From positions 14,812,320 to 14,876,319 of the forward strand of contig HG738138.1 of the NCBI GenBank assembly GCA_000499405.2: DNA of 64,000 nucleotides, read 5' to 3'. How positions within the stretch are numbered: position 1 is the first letter of the stretch; each line of letters starts with the position of its first letter. The notes beneath the pieces are model-generated. The model did not search any database. It had not been told where the DNA came from and saw only the letters and a list, made by a program, of their open reading frames with translations. Shown here piece by piece: positions 52,083 to 63,561 of this stretch. The DNA comes from Onchocerca volvulus. Its lineage: Eukaryota > Nematoda > Chromadorea > Rhabditida > Onchocercidae. Position numbers and translations under genes: made by a program.

Positions 52083-52935
52083 NNNNNNNNNNNNNNNNNN
52101 NNNNNNNNNNNNNNNNNNNNNNNNNNNNNNNNNNNNNNNNNNNNNNNNNNNNNNNNNNNNNNNNNNNNNNNNNNNNNNNNNNNNNNNNNNNNNNNNNNNN
52201 NNNNNNNNNNNNNNNNNNNNNNNNNNNNNNNNNNNNNNNNNNNNNNNNNNNNNNNNNNNNNNNNNNNNNNNNNNNNNNNNNNNNNNNNNNNNNNNNNNNN
52301 NNNNNNNNNNNNNNNNNNNNNNNNNNNNNNNNNNNNNNNNNNNNNNNNNNNNNNNNNNNNNNNNNNNNNNNNNNNNNNNNNNNNNNNNNNNNNNNNNNNN
52401 NNNNNNNNNNNNNNNNNNNNNNNNNNNNNNNNNNNNNNNNNNNNNNNNNNNNNNNNNNNNNNNNNNNNNNNNNNNNNNNNNNNNNNNNNNNNNNNNNNNN
52501 NNNNNNNNNNNNNNNNNNNNNNNNNNNNNNNNNNNNNNNNNNNNNNNNNNNNNNNNNNNNNNNNNNNNNNNNNNNNNNNNNNNNNNNNNNNNNNNNNNNN
52601 NNNNNNNNNNNNNNNNNNNNNNNNNNNNNNNNNNNNNNNNNNNNNNNNNNNNNNNNNNNNNNNNNNNNNNNNNNNNNNNNNNNNNNNNNNNNNNNNNNNN
52701 NNNNNNNNNNNNNNNNNNNNNNNNNNNNNNNNNNNNNNNNNNNNNNNNNNNNNNNNNNNNNNNNNNNNNNNNNNNNNNNNNNNNNNNNNNNNNNNNNNNN
52801 NNNNNNNNNNNNNNNNNNNNNNNNNNNNNNNNNNNNNNNNNNNNNNNNNNNNNNNNNNNNNNNNNNNNNNNNNNNNNNNNNNNNNNNNNNNNNNNNNNNN
52901 NNNNNNNNNNNNNNNNNNNNNNNNNNNNNNNNNNN
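52083..52935. other. Assembly gap (N run) inside the MSH-5 gene
   Basis: About 850 N. By homology, the missing MSH-5 exons (the end of the ATPase domain after the PHIF strand, and the start of the tail) should lie here. Confidence 1.
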
Positions 52936-53146
52936 GTGTTTTTTATTAAATTTTCCGGCTTTCTCACACTTTTTCCCCCCAAAAAAAAAAAAAAAAAAAA
53001 AAAAGAAAAAAATTGGTCGGTCTTTTAAGAAAATCAGAGAAATTTTTCAAATACTTCATAAGATTTTTGAAATGTAGCATGACATGATTTTTGCTGATAG
53101 AATTTTTAAACATTTCCAAATAATATTTTGAATGACAATAAGTTAC

Positions 53147-56100
53147 CAAGAATGATAATAAGTTGACATCTTTAACGACATAATCAATCAGTGAATGGAA
53201 ATGAGATACAGCGAAAATATGCGGACAGTCAGTTTTTCCTTTCCGAATCCAATAATTCAACGACGATGTTAGCAAGGAAAACCCTGCTTCCTGGAAAATA
53301 TTATACTTTGTATTTTTCGAACAATATGCTATTATATCAGCATAAATAATTCTTGTATTCCAGCAAATAAGCGACCTCATTTATTCAGAGAAAAGAAAGC
53401 TTAAATTGCTTCCCTTCCTTAAAATCAAAAAAAATTTGTATAATTAAAATCACGATACCATAATCGTGCCTCTACCAAACTCATCGATCAAAATAAGCGA
53501 ATTTCCAGTTCCACGTCGTAAAGCAACAGCCATCTGGAAATTTTGAAGAGAAATCATATCATTTGCTTCCACAATATTTCGAATTTTATTTGCTTGAAAA
53601 GTAGCAAGTCTAATTCTCATATATTTTGGTTTATTAAAAAAAAAATCAAACATAATTCCAAGCTACATGCAATCTTTTAACAACTAATCAAATAATCAAA
53701 TTAAAGATATGATTCAATAAATAACCTGCGACAAATCGGTCGCAAATGTCGACATTCCATCCAATACGCAATCTAGGGAATGCATTCTTGTAATGATACG
53801 ATCCACTGATCCAATGATAGCACTTTCTGCAGGCACAAAGCTTCCAATATGTGCAAGAAATACGATGATTCCAATCTGCATTCAGTTTATCAGTTTATTC
53901 TCAATCATTATTCAGTTTATCCACTATTTTCAAACATTTCTTTTTTTGCTGTTAGCTACCAATTTTAATGGAAAATGATTCATGAAGATAAACCTTAAAA
54001 AAATAATAATAATAATAATTATGTTCGCGTTTATAAACTAAAGTATGATCAGCAGTAATGCAGGACTTACATTCATTCTTCCTGACATACCATTGATAAG
54101 CTAATTGAAACAGACACTGATCATCCATCAATTCATGAAATATAATGTTTATATTTCCTTAAAATGATATACCTGTTTTAAGTAAATACTTTTGCCCGAT
54201 GCATTTGGTCCTATCAAGATTTTTACTTTTGTTTGCGCACCTCCAGAACTGCAAAAAAAAAAAAAATATATATATCCGCTTTTTTTTGCCCAAACTATTA
54301 CAAAACTAAACTTGTATAGCTCCAATTTTATTCATAGAAGCTTCTTTGCAAAGAATAATACTATTCCTCTGCGCGACGAATAATATTCATTTATTCTGTG
54401 CAAATACATACTCATTTCCATAGAGAAAAAGATAGAAAAAAATTACTAATCACAGCAAGATGCGAGAATATCTAATTGAAATGTGAAATAAGCTTAATCC
54501 TTCAGAATATATCATTCTTTAATTAATGATTTAACATAGTTTGTCAACCATAAAATCAATTGCAGCTATCTAATCGTTTGAAATTTTCAAATTTATCAAA
54601 TTGGTAAAATTTCTACTTACCGAATTGGATTTGCAACGAATTTACTCGTCGATAACAGTTCTGTAATAGCATGTCTTCCATCATCTACATCAATTACAGA
54701 TTCATCTACGTAACGTGGAGAATGCCAGTCATATTCACGAGCTGTTAGTGCAAGTGAAATAATGCAATCTAACGTAGCACAAATGTAAATTGCTTGACGG
54801 ATAGTTTTATCATATTGGCAAACTAATTGTTTCAATCTAAAATAATGAATTTCAAATTCTCTCATCAGCAGAATAACATAATGAACATAGCGTTAACCAT
54901 ATAACCAGATAGATATGCTTGAGAAAAGTCAAGTAGGCAAGTTAGAGATAAATTAAAGTACTCTGGTGAAAATTTTCAAAGTTAAAAATGAAAAATAAGA
55001 TCAGCAATGTAAAATTTAGGCTTCATGATATCTTCAATGGAAGTTTTTTTTATAATTTCTCAAATTTTTTTGGTTCTTTCTTTTCTACTGATACAGAAAC
55101 GGATTGTAATATCTTTTTAGGAAAATTGCAACTAAGATCGTAAAATAGCATTAGAGTAAAATATGTGAGAATTATGCTTAACTTACTGATTAACTTTGAA
55201 CTCATTCATATAGTAAAAATATCTTTCACTTGGAATTATTTCTTTCAAATTCTGGGATATTTCAAAAGTTTCAACAATTGGAGATTTAAAAAAGAAACAA
55301 ACTTTAGCATTGCGTTTGTTTCAATGTCAATTATTTCCATTTTTATATCACCAATTTCTCGATCAAGTTGACGCATCCGTTCATTCTTCACATGTATTGC
55401 ATTTTCCGTCTCGTACACAAATTCAATTTCATTCTGAACAAATGATGGGAATACTGTATTTTTCGGTACCACCAACAAATAGCCAAACATTGGTATATAA
55501 CATACGGACGATGGTACATCTGAAAAACTATGACTTTTTTTTTATAATTCCTTAAATTTTTCCTAATTTCTTCGTTATAATCCCATTTCATCTCTGCAAT
55601 TTTTTAATTTTATGGGATGAAAAACAAAAATATTCCCACTCAAAGCTGAAGCTTCCATTCTTGCAATACGTGTCAATGTTTTGGGTAACAATGCATATAA
55701 TTCCTTCACTGAAAATTAGGATTCTTTATCAAAAACATATTTGGATTTGGATTATTAACGATGCCCTTAGATTTTTCTTTTTTAAATTATGTTAAAAAAC
55801 CACTTTAAGGACATGGATGATGTGAAAAAAGATAAAACTTGTTATATTTCTAGACTCGAAAAATTTTTTCTTTAATTTACAATATAAATATTTAAGAAAA
55901 AGAACATGAAATTTGTAGATTCAAGAAAAACACTTTACAATGATCCAAATTCCTATCAACATTTGCATTTACTACAAATCGATTTTCCATAAATGATTCC
56001 GAAAAATTGATCTGTAAAAAAAAAAGGCATAAATGAATTACTTGAAAAACTGTTTTTTATATGTACGGCAATGGATATTTATTCTGAAATCATTTGTATA

Positions 56101-58030
56101 AACATTCAACTTCATAGATTAAGCCATACTTGTCTAATTATATCTTTCAGCATCCTTCTTATTTGATTTTCGCTTATATATTTTGGACTAGTGTTCAGCT
56201 TCTTATGATAAAGAACTCGTATTTTCCGAAGAAATATATAGAAAGATAAACTTGATCATATAAAAGAAAATGAGAGAGGGTGAAAGTAAAAAACTTACGA
56301 CTTTAAAGATAACAGTTGTGATGCGAGTAATATCTTTGACAACGTTCGTCATTTCATCATCAAATAATTCGAATTTCATTTCTCGCATTTTCATGTATTC
56401 CAAAATTTGTTGTGCTGTATTGCATGTCTTTAAAAGTGAAATATCAATTATATTTTGGGTTTTACTTATAATACACATGAATTTAGAATATTAATGATCC
56501 ATTTGGATTTTTCCTTTTCTAATTCGTGTTAAAAAATTACTTCAAAGATACAAATCTTCGCTATTATCTTTCCAATTTGTTCCTTTTTAAATCATTCAAT
56601 CATCACATGTGAATTATATATAATTAAAGAGAGCTAATGGAACAAATGGAGAGATAATAGCGAAGATTTTTTTATCGACTCATTTTTGTTTCAACAAAAT
56701 ATGGTCTATAACCAATTACTTTTGTATTCCATTATTTAGTTAGTAAATCTTTTTTTTTTTTACAAAAAAGAAAAAAAAAGAAAAGAAAACAATCAATCAT
56801 CTATTTGTGGCAAGGTTTCCGAGCCTATAACTGCAGAAACTTAGATAGCAATGCATTTCAAAACAATCGAAAATATGCACTAAAGAATGATGCTAATTGC
56901 ATTTAAGTTTTTTCTTCTTTTTTTTTTCTTTTTTTTTTTTTTTTTTTTTTTTTTTGCAAAATTTACGAAAACAACAAAAAGAACCGTATAAAGACTTTGC
57001 CAATCATTCAATGTTAAACGTTGCGATTTCACTCGTTTGAGAATTCCCTAAAATAATATCGATAGTGGCGATAAGGACATAAATTCAAGTACATTAATAT
57101 TTTCAGTTCACATTATTTCAATAAATTGAAATAAATATTAGCACTAAATAAGCGATTCGCATCTCCGACTTGCGATTGCATGCCAAATGAATTTCGAAAT
57201 TAACTATTCAAAAAAAAATTCACAATTTATGATTGTATTTTTAACCATCCCGTTTAACGCCATCGCTAACTTTCGTCATTGATGATCTCACAAAGTAGAG
57301 AAATAGCGAAAAAAATACAGAAAAACATAGCATACTTTTAAAATAGAAATTTTCTTTAATCTTATTCGTATGAAATCAGCCGCATCCAGATTGCAGTCTT
57401 GCACAAAATAATGAATAGCTGTCACACGATTTCTTAGCGTTTCTCGATTTGTTGTCGGTCGCTCGAACCAAAGCCTAGAAAAAATTTAAGGAGTTTTCTG
57501 AAAGAAAAATATTTGAAAAATTCAAAACTTTTCTTGGAAGCCTAAATCAGCTTACAGCATTGATTAAGCTGAATTTTGTGTGACTTTATCTGCATGAGAA
57601 GAATCGCAATGTATAGATAGCCTAAGGCGCTATAACACATTTGTGTCTGAAACTATTTGCTTTTAAGCATTAATTTAAGGCTTTTAAACATCATGACAAC
57701 AATCATTAATTAAGAATTATAAGCTTACATATATCTTAGGACTGTCTCCTCTTTTGAAATCCTATTTTCTTAAAATTTCATAAGAGTTAAAAGATACCGA
57801 AGTAAAGTTTCCCCACTTTTTGACTGGCATCGATTACACATACGAAATAAACTGATCCCTTCACGAGCACCACCAACTGTATATGCTTTGCAAGCTGATG
57901 GATGCAGTTCATCCTGGAAAATTTGCAAGGCACGCTTTGAACAGTCATCCATTTGCACTATTTCCTCTCTGAAAAAGCCTAGATTGCATTTCAAAATGTT
58001 TCCTGGAAATTATTTAATAATTTCTTAATT

Positions 58031-58065
<35 letters not shown>

Positions 58066-58077
58066 TTAAAAATTTTT

Positions 58078-58113
<36 letters not shown>

Positions 58114-59974
58114 AAACAGAGTGATCGTCTTAATAGATTTGATGGGTGTTTTCGAATTGATATCTTCGAATTCTACACCCAACCGTACTGCGTCTAAATA
58201 TTTCAATAAAGCACCAAAAGCAGAAATCTGAAAATTAAAATTAATTGAAGCATTCACACATATTCTATAGATATTTACAATTACGCAGTAAAGGACTAGA
58301 GAGATACAGTTTTTTTTTCCTAATACGAAGTTATTAAAACGAACAAATAGGGCAAGACAGTATTATAATACCGTTTAAATAATTATTCGATGAGTTATTG
58401 GAAATATAAAATTACATATTAGACATGGTTTCAACATTTACTTATATTGAATACTACCAATTCATAAAGTGACAGCAATAACTTTTTTATCGGCTAACCA
58501 TATTCGTCGCTGTCAAATCCACTCGAAATGCTAATCGAAGATTATTCTCTTCTCTAGTAGAATTTATGGATTCAAAAAGCGGCAAAATACGTTTCTTAGC
58601 ATCATCAAAATCTGGAAATATATCAACCGGAAAGTCATCCGAATAATCAAATCAAATCATTCTATAAAACATCTACTAATAATTAGCTATCAGGTATGTA
58701 ATTAATAATTCTGATATCCATAATGATTCATTAATTAAGTTTTGAAAAAAAAGAAACGAACTGTAAGCAACACTTGGCATCAAATGTAGTGCAGTTATAG
58801 ATTTTGCTTTTTCTTCTTCATCACTCTCATCAACCAAATCATCTTGTTCATTGATTCTTTCATCATTTACCATAGCTTCTTGTTCAATTTCTTTGTCCGG
58901 CATTTCAGTAACGATGCTATTTCCCTTGCCAAAACCTTTTAAAAACGATTGATAAGTGGAAAAAATTTTTCATAAAAATCTAACCGTACATTTTATCAGT
59001 GTATTAAAGTATACAATAGACAAAAGAACATTCTATTATTCAAAAAATTTATACCAACTCTTTATTAAATTCATTAATTTGAAAGGTTTAATCTAACTTT
59101 CAACTTACATAATTTGTTAAGTTCAGCGAGAAGATTGACATTTTGGGTTTTACTGGCGATCAGAATTGATGGTTCTAATTGAAATAGCACTATAATGAAT
59201 TTTGAAAAAATAAAAGAAATTAGATCAATTAATATATTTAAAAACAATGGAAATATTAGAAGAAAACCGCTTCCACAAACTTTTTTTATTCGCATTGCAA
59301 ATGAAATACTAATAAAATCAAAGTAAAATATGGGATATGGTCACTTGTAAGACTCTTGAGACAACAGTACGAAGCTTTAAATTCATAATTATTTATTTGA
59401 AAATTAAGAAAACTTCGGTTTATTTTCATTTCAATCTTAATTTTAATAAATGAATCTGGGAAATTACAGTCTTTCAAATGAAACTGGTCTTTATTACGCA
59501 GCTTAACTCCGAAAATTTCTAGCATAAATTCATTGAAATTAATGTTTTTAAACATTTTTTGATAGTTTAAAATTGCATGTTTGAAAATTTTCAGTATTCA
59601 GTTTTCTTTAAGCACTTTTAATAATTTAAAATTCAGCGTACTGAAAAAAGAATAAATTAAAAATTTAGTAGTTGCGAAAATAAACTAATGGACGCAGAAT
59701 TGAGAAAAAAATATCAATCAGGACAATATTTATCTATTTTAAGGAAATAGTTTTTCAGCTATTACCAAATTGACATGAATCAAATAACAAAAATACTTAT
59801 TAATTAAAAAAAAAAAAAAGCACTTTCAGGAAACTTACGAGAATGTAACATCCGGAAATCATCCTCATTCTCTGACAAATCGGTCAACACGAATACTGTG
59901 GCCGTTTCTTGATCATAACATGCAGCGCCAAGTCTATTCCGATTATAATGCACTGATAAAACTTTCGTTGACAT
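53147..59974 (-). CDS. msh-5: MutS homologue MSH-5, meiotic crossover protein (core)
   Basis: MSH-5 pairs with HIM-14/MSH-4 as a clamp that stabilises recombination intermediates so that they become crossovers; it does not repair mismatches. Exons 5' to 3': 59974-59839, 59189-59109, 58935-58762, 58611-58499, 58227-58118, 57968-57798, 57474-57336, 56427-56299, 56011-55939, 55708-55640, 55519-55303, 54836-54621, 54248-54173, 53875-53726, 53533-53459 and 53290-53147. They give about 691 residues. Landmarks in family order: FGALLKYLDAVRLGVEFED; LQIFQDELHPSACK and EGISLFRMCNRC; MENRFVV; CYIPMFGYLLVVP; LTAREYDWHSPRY with GRHAITEL; Walker A GPNASGKSIYLKQ; GSFVPAE; MSTFATDLSQ; Walker B LILIDEFGRGT; CPHIFAVSHF. 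No mismatch-recognition N-terminal domain is seen, as is usual for MSH5. An acidic insert (DESDEEE) lies in exon 3. The ATG directly follows TTTGCAG. Remaining ATPase exons fall in the N gap. Confidence 0.92.
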
Positions 59975-61758
59975 CTGCAAAGCAAAAAAATTGGAATATA
60001 TTTTCATAAACACAGATTTACTGAAATTCGATATTTTACAAATGTCTTTCAAAAACTTCAACAATAATTTCCGAGTGAATTTGTGATACAAATTTACTGA
60101 AATATATTATATGTTAAATAATATTTTTGAGTTATTTCAAAATTCAAGTTTTGAAAAACTGTTATTATTAATTTACTAGAAACTAATGTCTTTTAAATCA
60201 TTTTTATCCAATGAGAAATTGAATTCCAGAAAATTTTCCCCTACAACTGGATTTTTCAAACAATTTGGAACCATTCCAAGTTCAATTTTCAGATAAATTT
60301 TGAGAAAATTTCTCGATGATAATTTTCGACGAACACTTACTAAGCATACTCGAATCGAAATTTGAAAAAATTACTAGTGAAAGTATGTCATTACACAAGA
60401 CGAATTTTATTAACTTCAAATTCATTTAGAATCAATTTTATCGAAAACAAATAGTTACAAAAAAATTTCCACATTTAAATTTATTTTTTAATCTATGCAG
60501 TGATTCCCATTCCTTCCTTCTTCCATTTGAATCCATTCTTCATTTCCTTTTTTAAATTTTAACTGTTTACCATACATTTCAGCAAGTCGAGAATTGAACT
60601 CTTAAATTTCAATTTTGAAAATCAGTTCTTCCTCCGACAATAATTAAAATCAAAATTTAATTCGAAAAGCTAAAATTGATTGCAAATTCATGTGAATTGC
60701 TTGGAAATTTTCCAAGAATTGAATAAGCGAAAGCGAAATTTTCGACCAAAAAAATCGAAAACCAAAATTGGGTTCACCGATCAAAAATGAAATTTCGCCG
60801 GAAATGATTTCGGTAATTTGAATAACTGCTTTTTCGCGCCATTTTTGATTCTGTTTTCCGGAATATTCGATGTCATATAACTCATACTTTTGGATACAAT
60901 TAATTTGGAATTTTGGTTTCATTTCAATTGTTCAATCGAATTTTTTTTCAATTTCATTTCAATTATTAGTTCATTCCAAATATCAAGTCCTTGCTTTGCT
61001 CAAATGAAATTTGAAATGTTTCGGAAAATTTTCAAATTAAAAAATTAGGCTTGAGATGTGAATTTCAGTTATTAAATGGGATTTTTAGACATATGATATA
61101 AATTTCTATTATGTAATTAGTTTGGAATTTCTATTTTATTTTAATTATTAAATTAAAAAAGTACCATCTCTTTTTTTTCTGTAAAATTAAATTTACGATT
61201 TGAAAATTTGTTCAGGAAATTTTCAAAGTCTGGTAATAAATTAGATTTAAAATGTATGAATATATAAATTTGCATTGATAATAATGAGAAATATGAATGA
61301 AATGCCGGAATCTTTCTTCATTTTTATTATTATCTTTATATAATGAACGGAGATGAAACAAAGCAGTTTTTTTCCTCATCGACATTTATCGTAGCAATGG
61401 ATAAATTATTTAGGTATGCATGAATTATCACTACAATGTCATCATATCGAATAAACTTTTCTCCTAATCTATCTACAATGATAAGCAAAACATGAGCAAG
61501 AAATGATTGATTATATCAATATCAGCAAACATGCAGTTTTGAATGAATAAATTGCTTATGTTGTACATCTTAATCATGTGGTTCTCTTTTAAGCTTATTG
61601 AAATGTTCCGGCTTATCATCGATAATATGATGTGATAATCTTTCATTAAATAGTACTTTTGCTGCTATTACTTTTGTTTGTAACATTATTGATTATCGAA
61701 TAATGTTATTGGCAACTATGTTACACCATCATCCTCGTTATTATTACAATTTATTGCC
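59975..61758. other. Intergenic, nothing recognised
   Basis: Upstream flank of MSH-5 and of the EF-hand pseudogene, which diverge from here. The minus frame at 60650-60922 has no domain and no splice partners. Repeated AAATTT/GAAATTT words reflect base composition. Confidence 0.5.
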
Positions 61759-62757
61759 ATGCTACAATTTGTTATTTTTATTACACAAATTTTGCCATCA
61801 ACCGAAAATGTTAATAAAATTCCGCAACTTAACAGTTTGCCATCTTCTCTATCACGACTAGGTTTGTTATTTAAATACTACGATCTTTCGTCTTTCCATT
61901 AATTTTAATTTAATGATTAGCAGTTAAATTTCATTGAAAAAAAATTCTAAAACAGGAAAAGAAGAATAGGAAATTTATGTGAAGGAAAAAAAAAAAAAAA
62001 AATGATATATCAATATTTCTGCATACTTCCGTGAACTTATAAAAAGTCTTATTTCAGCATTTTTTGTTTTTAATTTCAATTTTTTCATTTCGGATGAATT
62101 ATTATATTTCCGTTTCGTTATTAAATTAAACCATATGCATATTTCACACTGACAAGCTTTTTTTATTTTTTTCAGTAAAATAAAAGTTGGTGAAAAAGAT
62201 GCAGTACACAATACAGTGTAAGTTCCTATTTATTTTGAGATTGTTCAATATTATCAAATGGGTTTCTTAAGTTCATTTATAGCTATAAGAATTTTCAGAA
62301 AAGTATATGGAATTTATTTATAAAAATTTATTGATTAGTCCGACTAGTCAACTTTTTCATTGCTGCTTATTTTTATCTATAAATTCATCTAGAGAACTGC
62401 AAATAATCTCACTGTGATCGCTTCTAACAATATCAATTTCTTGAATTAATTACTGATATCTTTGGTATTTTCACTTCTCCCAATTAAATACCTCTTAAAT
62501 TTACTTTTTAAACAACTTAAAGTTATTGTTATTTATCAATAAGTAATCTACTTTTGTTCTAAATAAATTGCAACTTATGAATATTTCTAGGCGTATCAAA
62601 CATCATTTGAAAGAGAAAGTGGACGTTAGCAAAATAACATTAAGTAAAAACTTGGAAATTTTTCACTATTTCTGAACGCATAATTTAAATAAAGATGGCA
62701 AAATAGATGGTATCGAGATTATTAAAGCATTAACTCATTTACATGAAGAAATCAGTG
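61759..62757 (+). pseudogene. Degraded MCFD2-like EF-hand protein gene
   Basis: MCFD2 proteins are secretory-pathway EF-hand partners of the LMAN1 cargo receptor. Exon 1 (61759-61861) starts MLQFVIFITQILPS, a plausible signal peptide. Exon 2 (about 62187-62217) and exon 3 (62591-62757) continue with IKHHLKEKVDVSK, IFHYF, then THNLNKDGKIDGIEIIKALTHLH. This parallels the MCFD2 segment before and through its first EF-hand loop; loop positions read N-x-N-x-D-G-x-I-x-x-x-E. An in-frame TGA (62673-62675) interrupts it between HYF and THNL, where the family has a basic residue. The second EF-hand is not found to the right, and the exon 1 to 2 junction needs a poor acceptor. I infer a pseudogene; a sequencing error at TGA is possible. 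Confidence 0.5.
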
Positions 62758-63101
62758 GTCAATTTCGCTTTTTTTTTTTCTTTCCATCACTGATTAAATA
62801 GAATAAGTAGCTGCAAAAGTATAAGATAATATAAGATAGCGTAAGTATAAGACAGCATAAGATTCATTTAAAAAAGTAAAAGATACTCATCATTGTGAAA
62901 GTTAAGAATTTTTAGATAATTTGTATTATTTTGTCTGGATCAAATTATGATATCGATTTGGTTCTTATAAAGCAGACAAGAAAACGTTTAAACATTAATA
63001 ATATAGAGATTGTCAGAACAACTGAAGATCAAAATTTGAAATCTTTCTTAAATTCAAACAAGTAGTAACATTTCTCCAGATTAAACATTTTTTTTTAATT
63101 T
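62758..63101. other. Intergenic between EF-hand pseudogene and LTR
   Basis: Contains ATAAGATA/GTATAAGA-like short repeats at about 62818-62885. There is no gene and no sign of the missing second EF-hand. Confidence 0.5.
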
Positions 63102-63135
63102 TGTAACTTAATTTACATAAGATATAAACCTTTCG

Positions 63136-63310
63136 GCATCTAACTAACAAAGTGTTGACGCCATCTTGCTAACAAAGAGTTAGCGACATTTTGCTAACAA
63201 ACTCTTGGCGCCATCTTGTTCACAAGGGGTTAGCGGCATCCTGCTAACAAAAGGCTAGCGGCATCTTGCTAACAAAAGCCCAGATGCATTGTGCTAACAA
63301 AGCCCATATA
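63136..63310 (+). repeat. Seven 25-bp tandem repeats in the LTR U3 region
   Basis: Units start at 63136, 63161, 63186, 63211, 63236, 63261 and 63286. The consensus is close to GCATCTTGCTAACAAA then GGTTAGCG, with two to several differences per unit. They end at the TATA box, where an LTR enhancer would be expected. Confidence 0.9.
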
Positions 63311-63481
63311 TATAAGCTTACAACCCTTTCCCTATTCATTCGTTCATTTTCGCTTTCAACACACATCTATCCCGATATTTATCCCGTTTTTTTTATTTTA
63401 TTACCATTAGTCGTGCTATATTTTATATGTAATGTTTGTAAGAATTCGTGTTTCGTATTATCAAGTTTTTCTTATAATAAA

Positions 63482-63503
63482 GGTTTAATTACTCAAGTTT
63501 GAG
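63482..63503 (+). other. SL1 spliced-leader sequence embedded in the LTR
   Basis: It matches the 22-nt nematode SL1 leader at 21 of 22 positions (GGTTTAATTAC, then T instead of C, then CAAGTTTGAG). The SL1 RNA gene continues with a GT donor after the leader; here ATTGG follows. It therefore resembles the joined product of trans-splicing rather than an SL RNA gene. Confidence 0.85.
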
Positions 63504-63541
63504 ATTGGTTCGCGTTACAAAAGCAATTTTCACTACATTTT

Positions 63542-63559
63542 TGGTGTCGCAAACCGAGG
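63542..63559 (+). promoter_or_regulatory. Putative tRNA primer-binding site
   Basis: TGGTGTCGCAAACCGAGG begins four bases after the LTR's CA. TGG would pair with the CCA end of a tRNA to prime minus-strand synthesis. The tRNA species was not identified. Confidence 0.55.
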
Positions 63560-63561
63560 AC

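Larger units (their letters stand above)
63102..63537 (+). mobile_element. 5' LTR of a Bel/Pao-type retrotransposon
   Basis: The right end is CACTACA (CA at 63536-63537), four bases before a primer-binding-like TGG. The left end is uncertain: TGTAAC at 63102 is a candidate, while TGTTGACG at 63153 would cut through the first tandem repeat. In order it holds a 25-bp tandem repeat (63136-63310), a TATA box (TATATATA, about 63306-63314), a T-rich stretch, AATAAA (63476-63481) and an SL1-like sequence (63482-63503). Without the 3' LTR, which lies outside the window, the boundaries cannot be fixed. Confidence 0.7.

Noticed and set aside
51945..52982. 345-codon minus frame
   Set aside because: Spans the N gap and an ATAAT repeat; only its edges are real bases.
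60650..60922. 90-codon minus frame upstream of MSH-5
   Set aside because: No family, no nearby splice-linked exons; probably chance.
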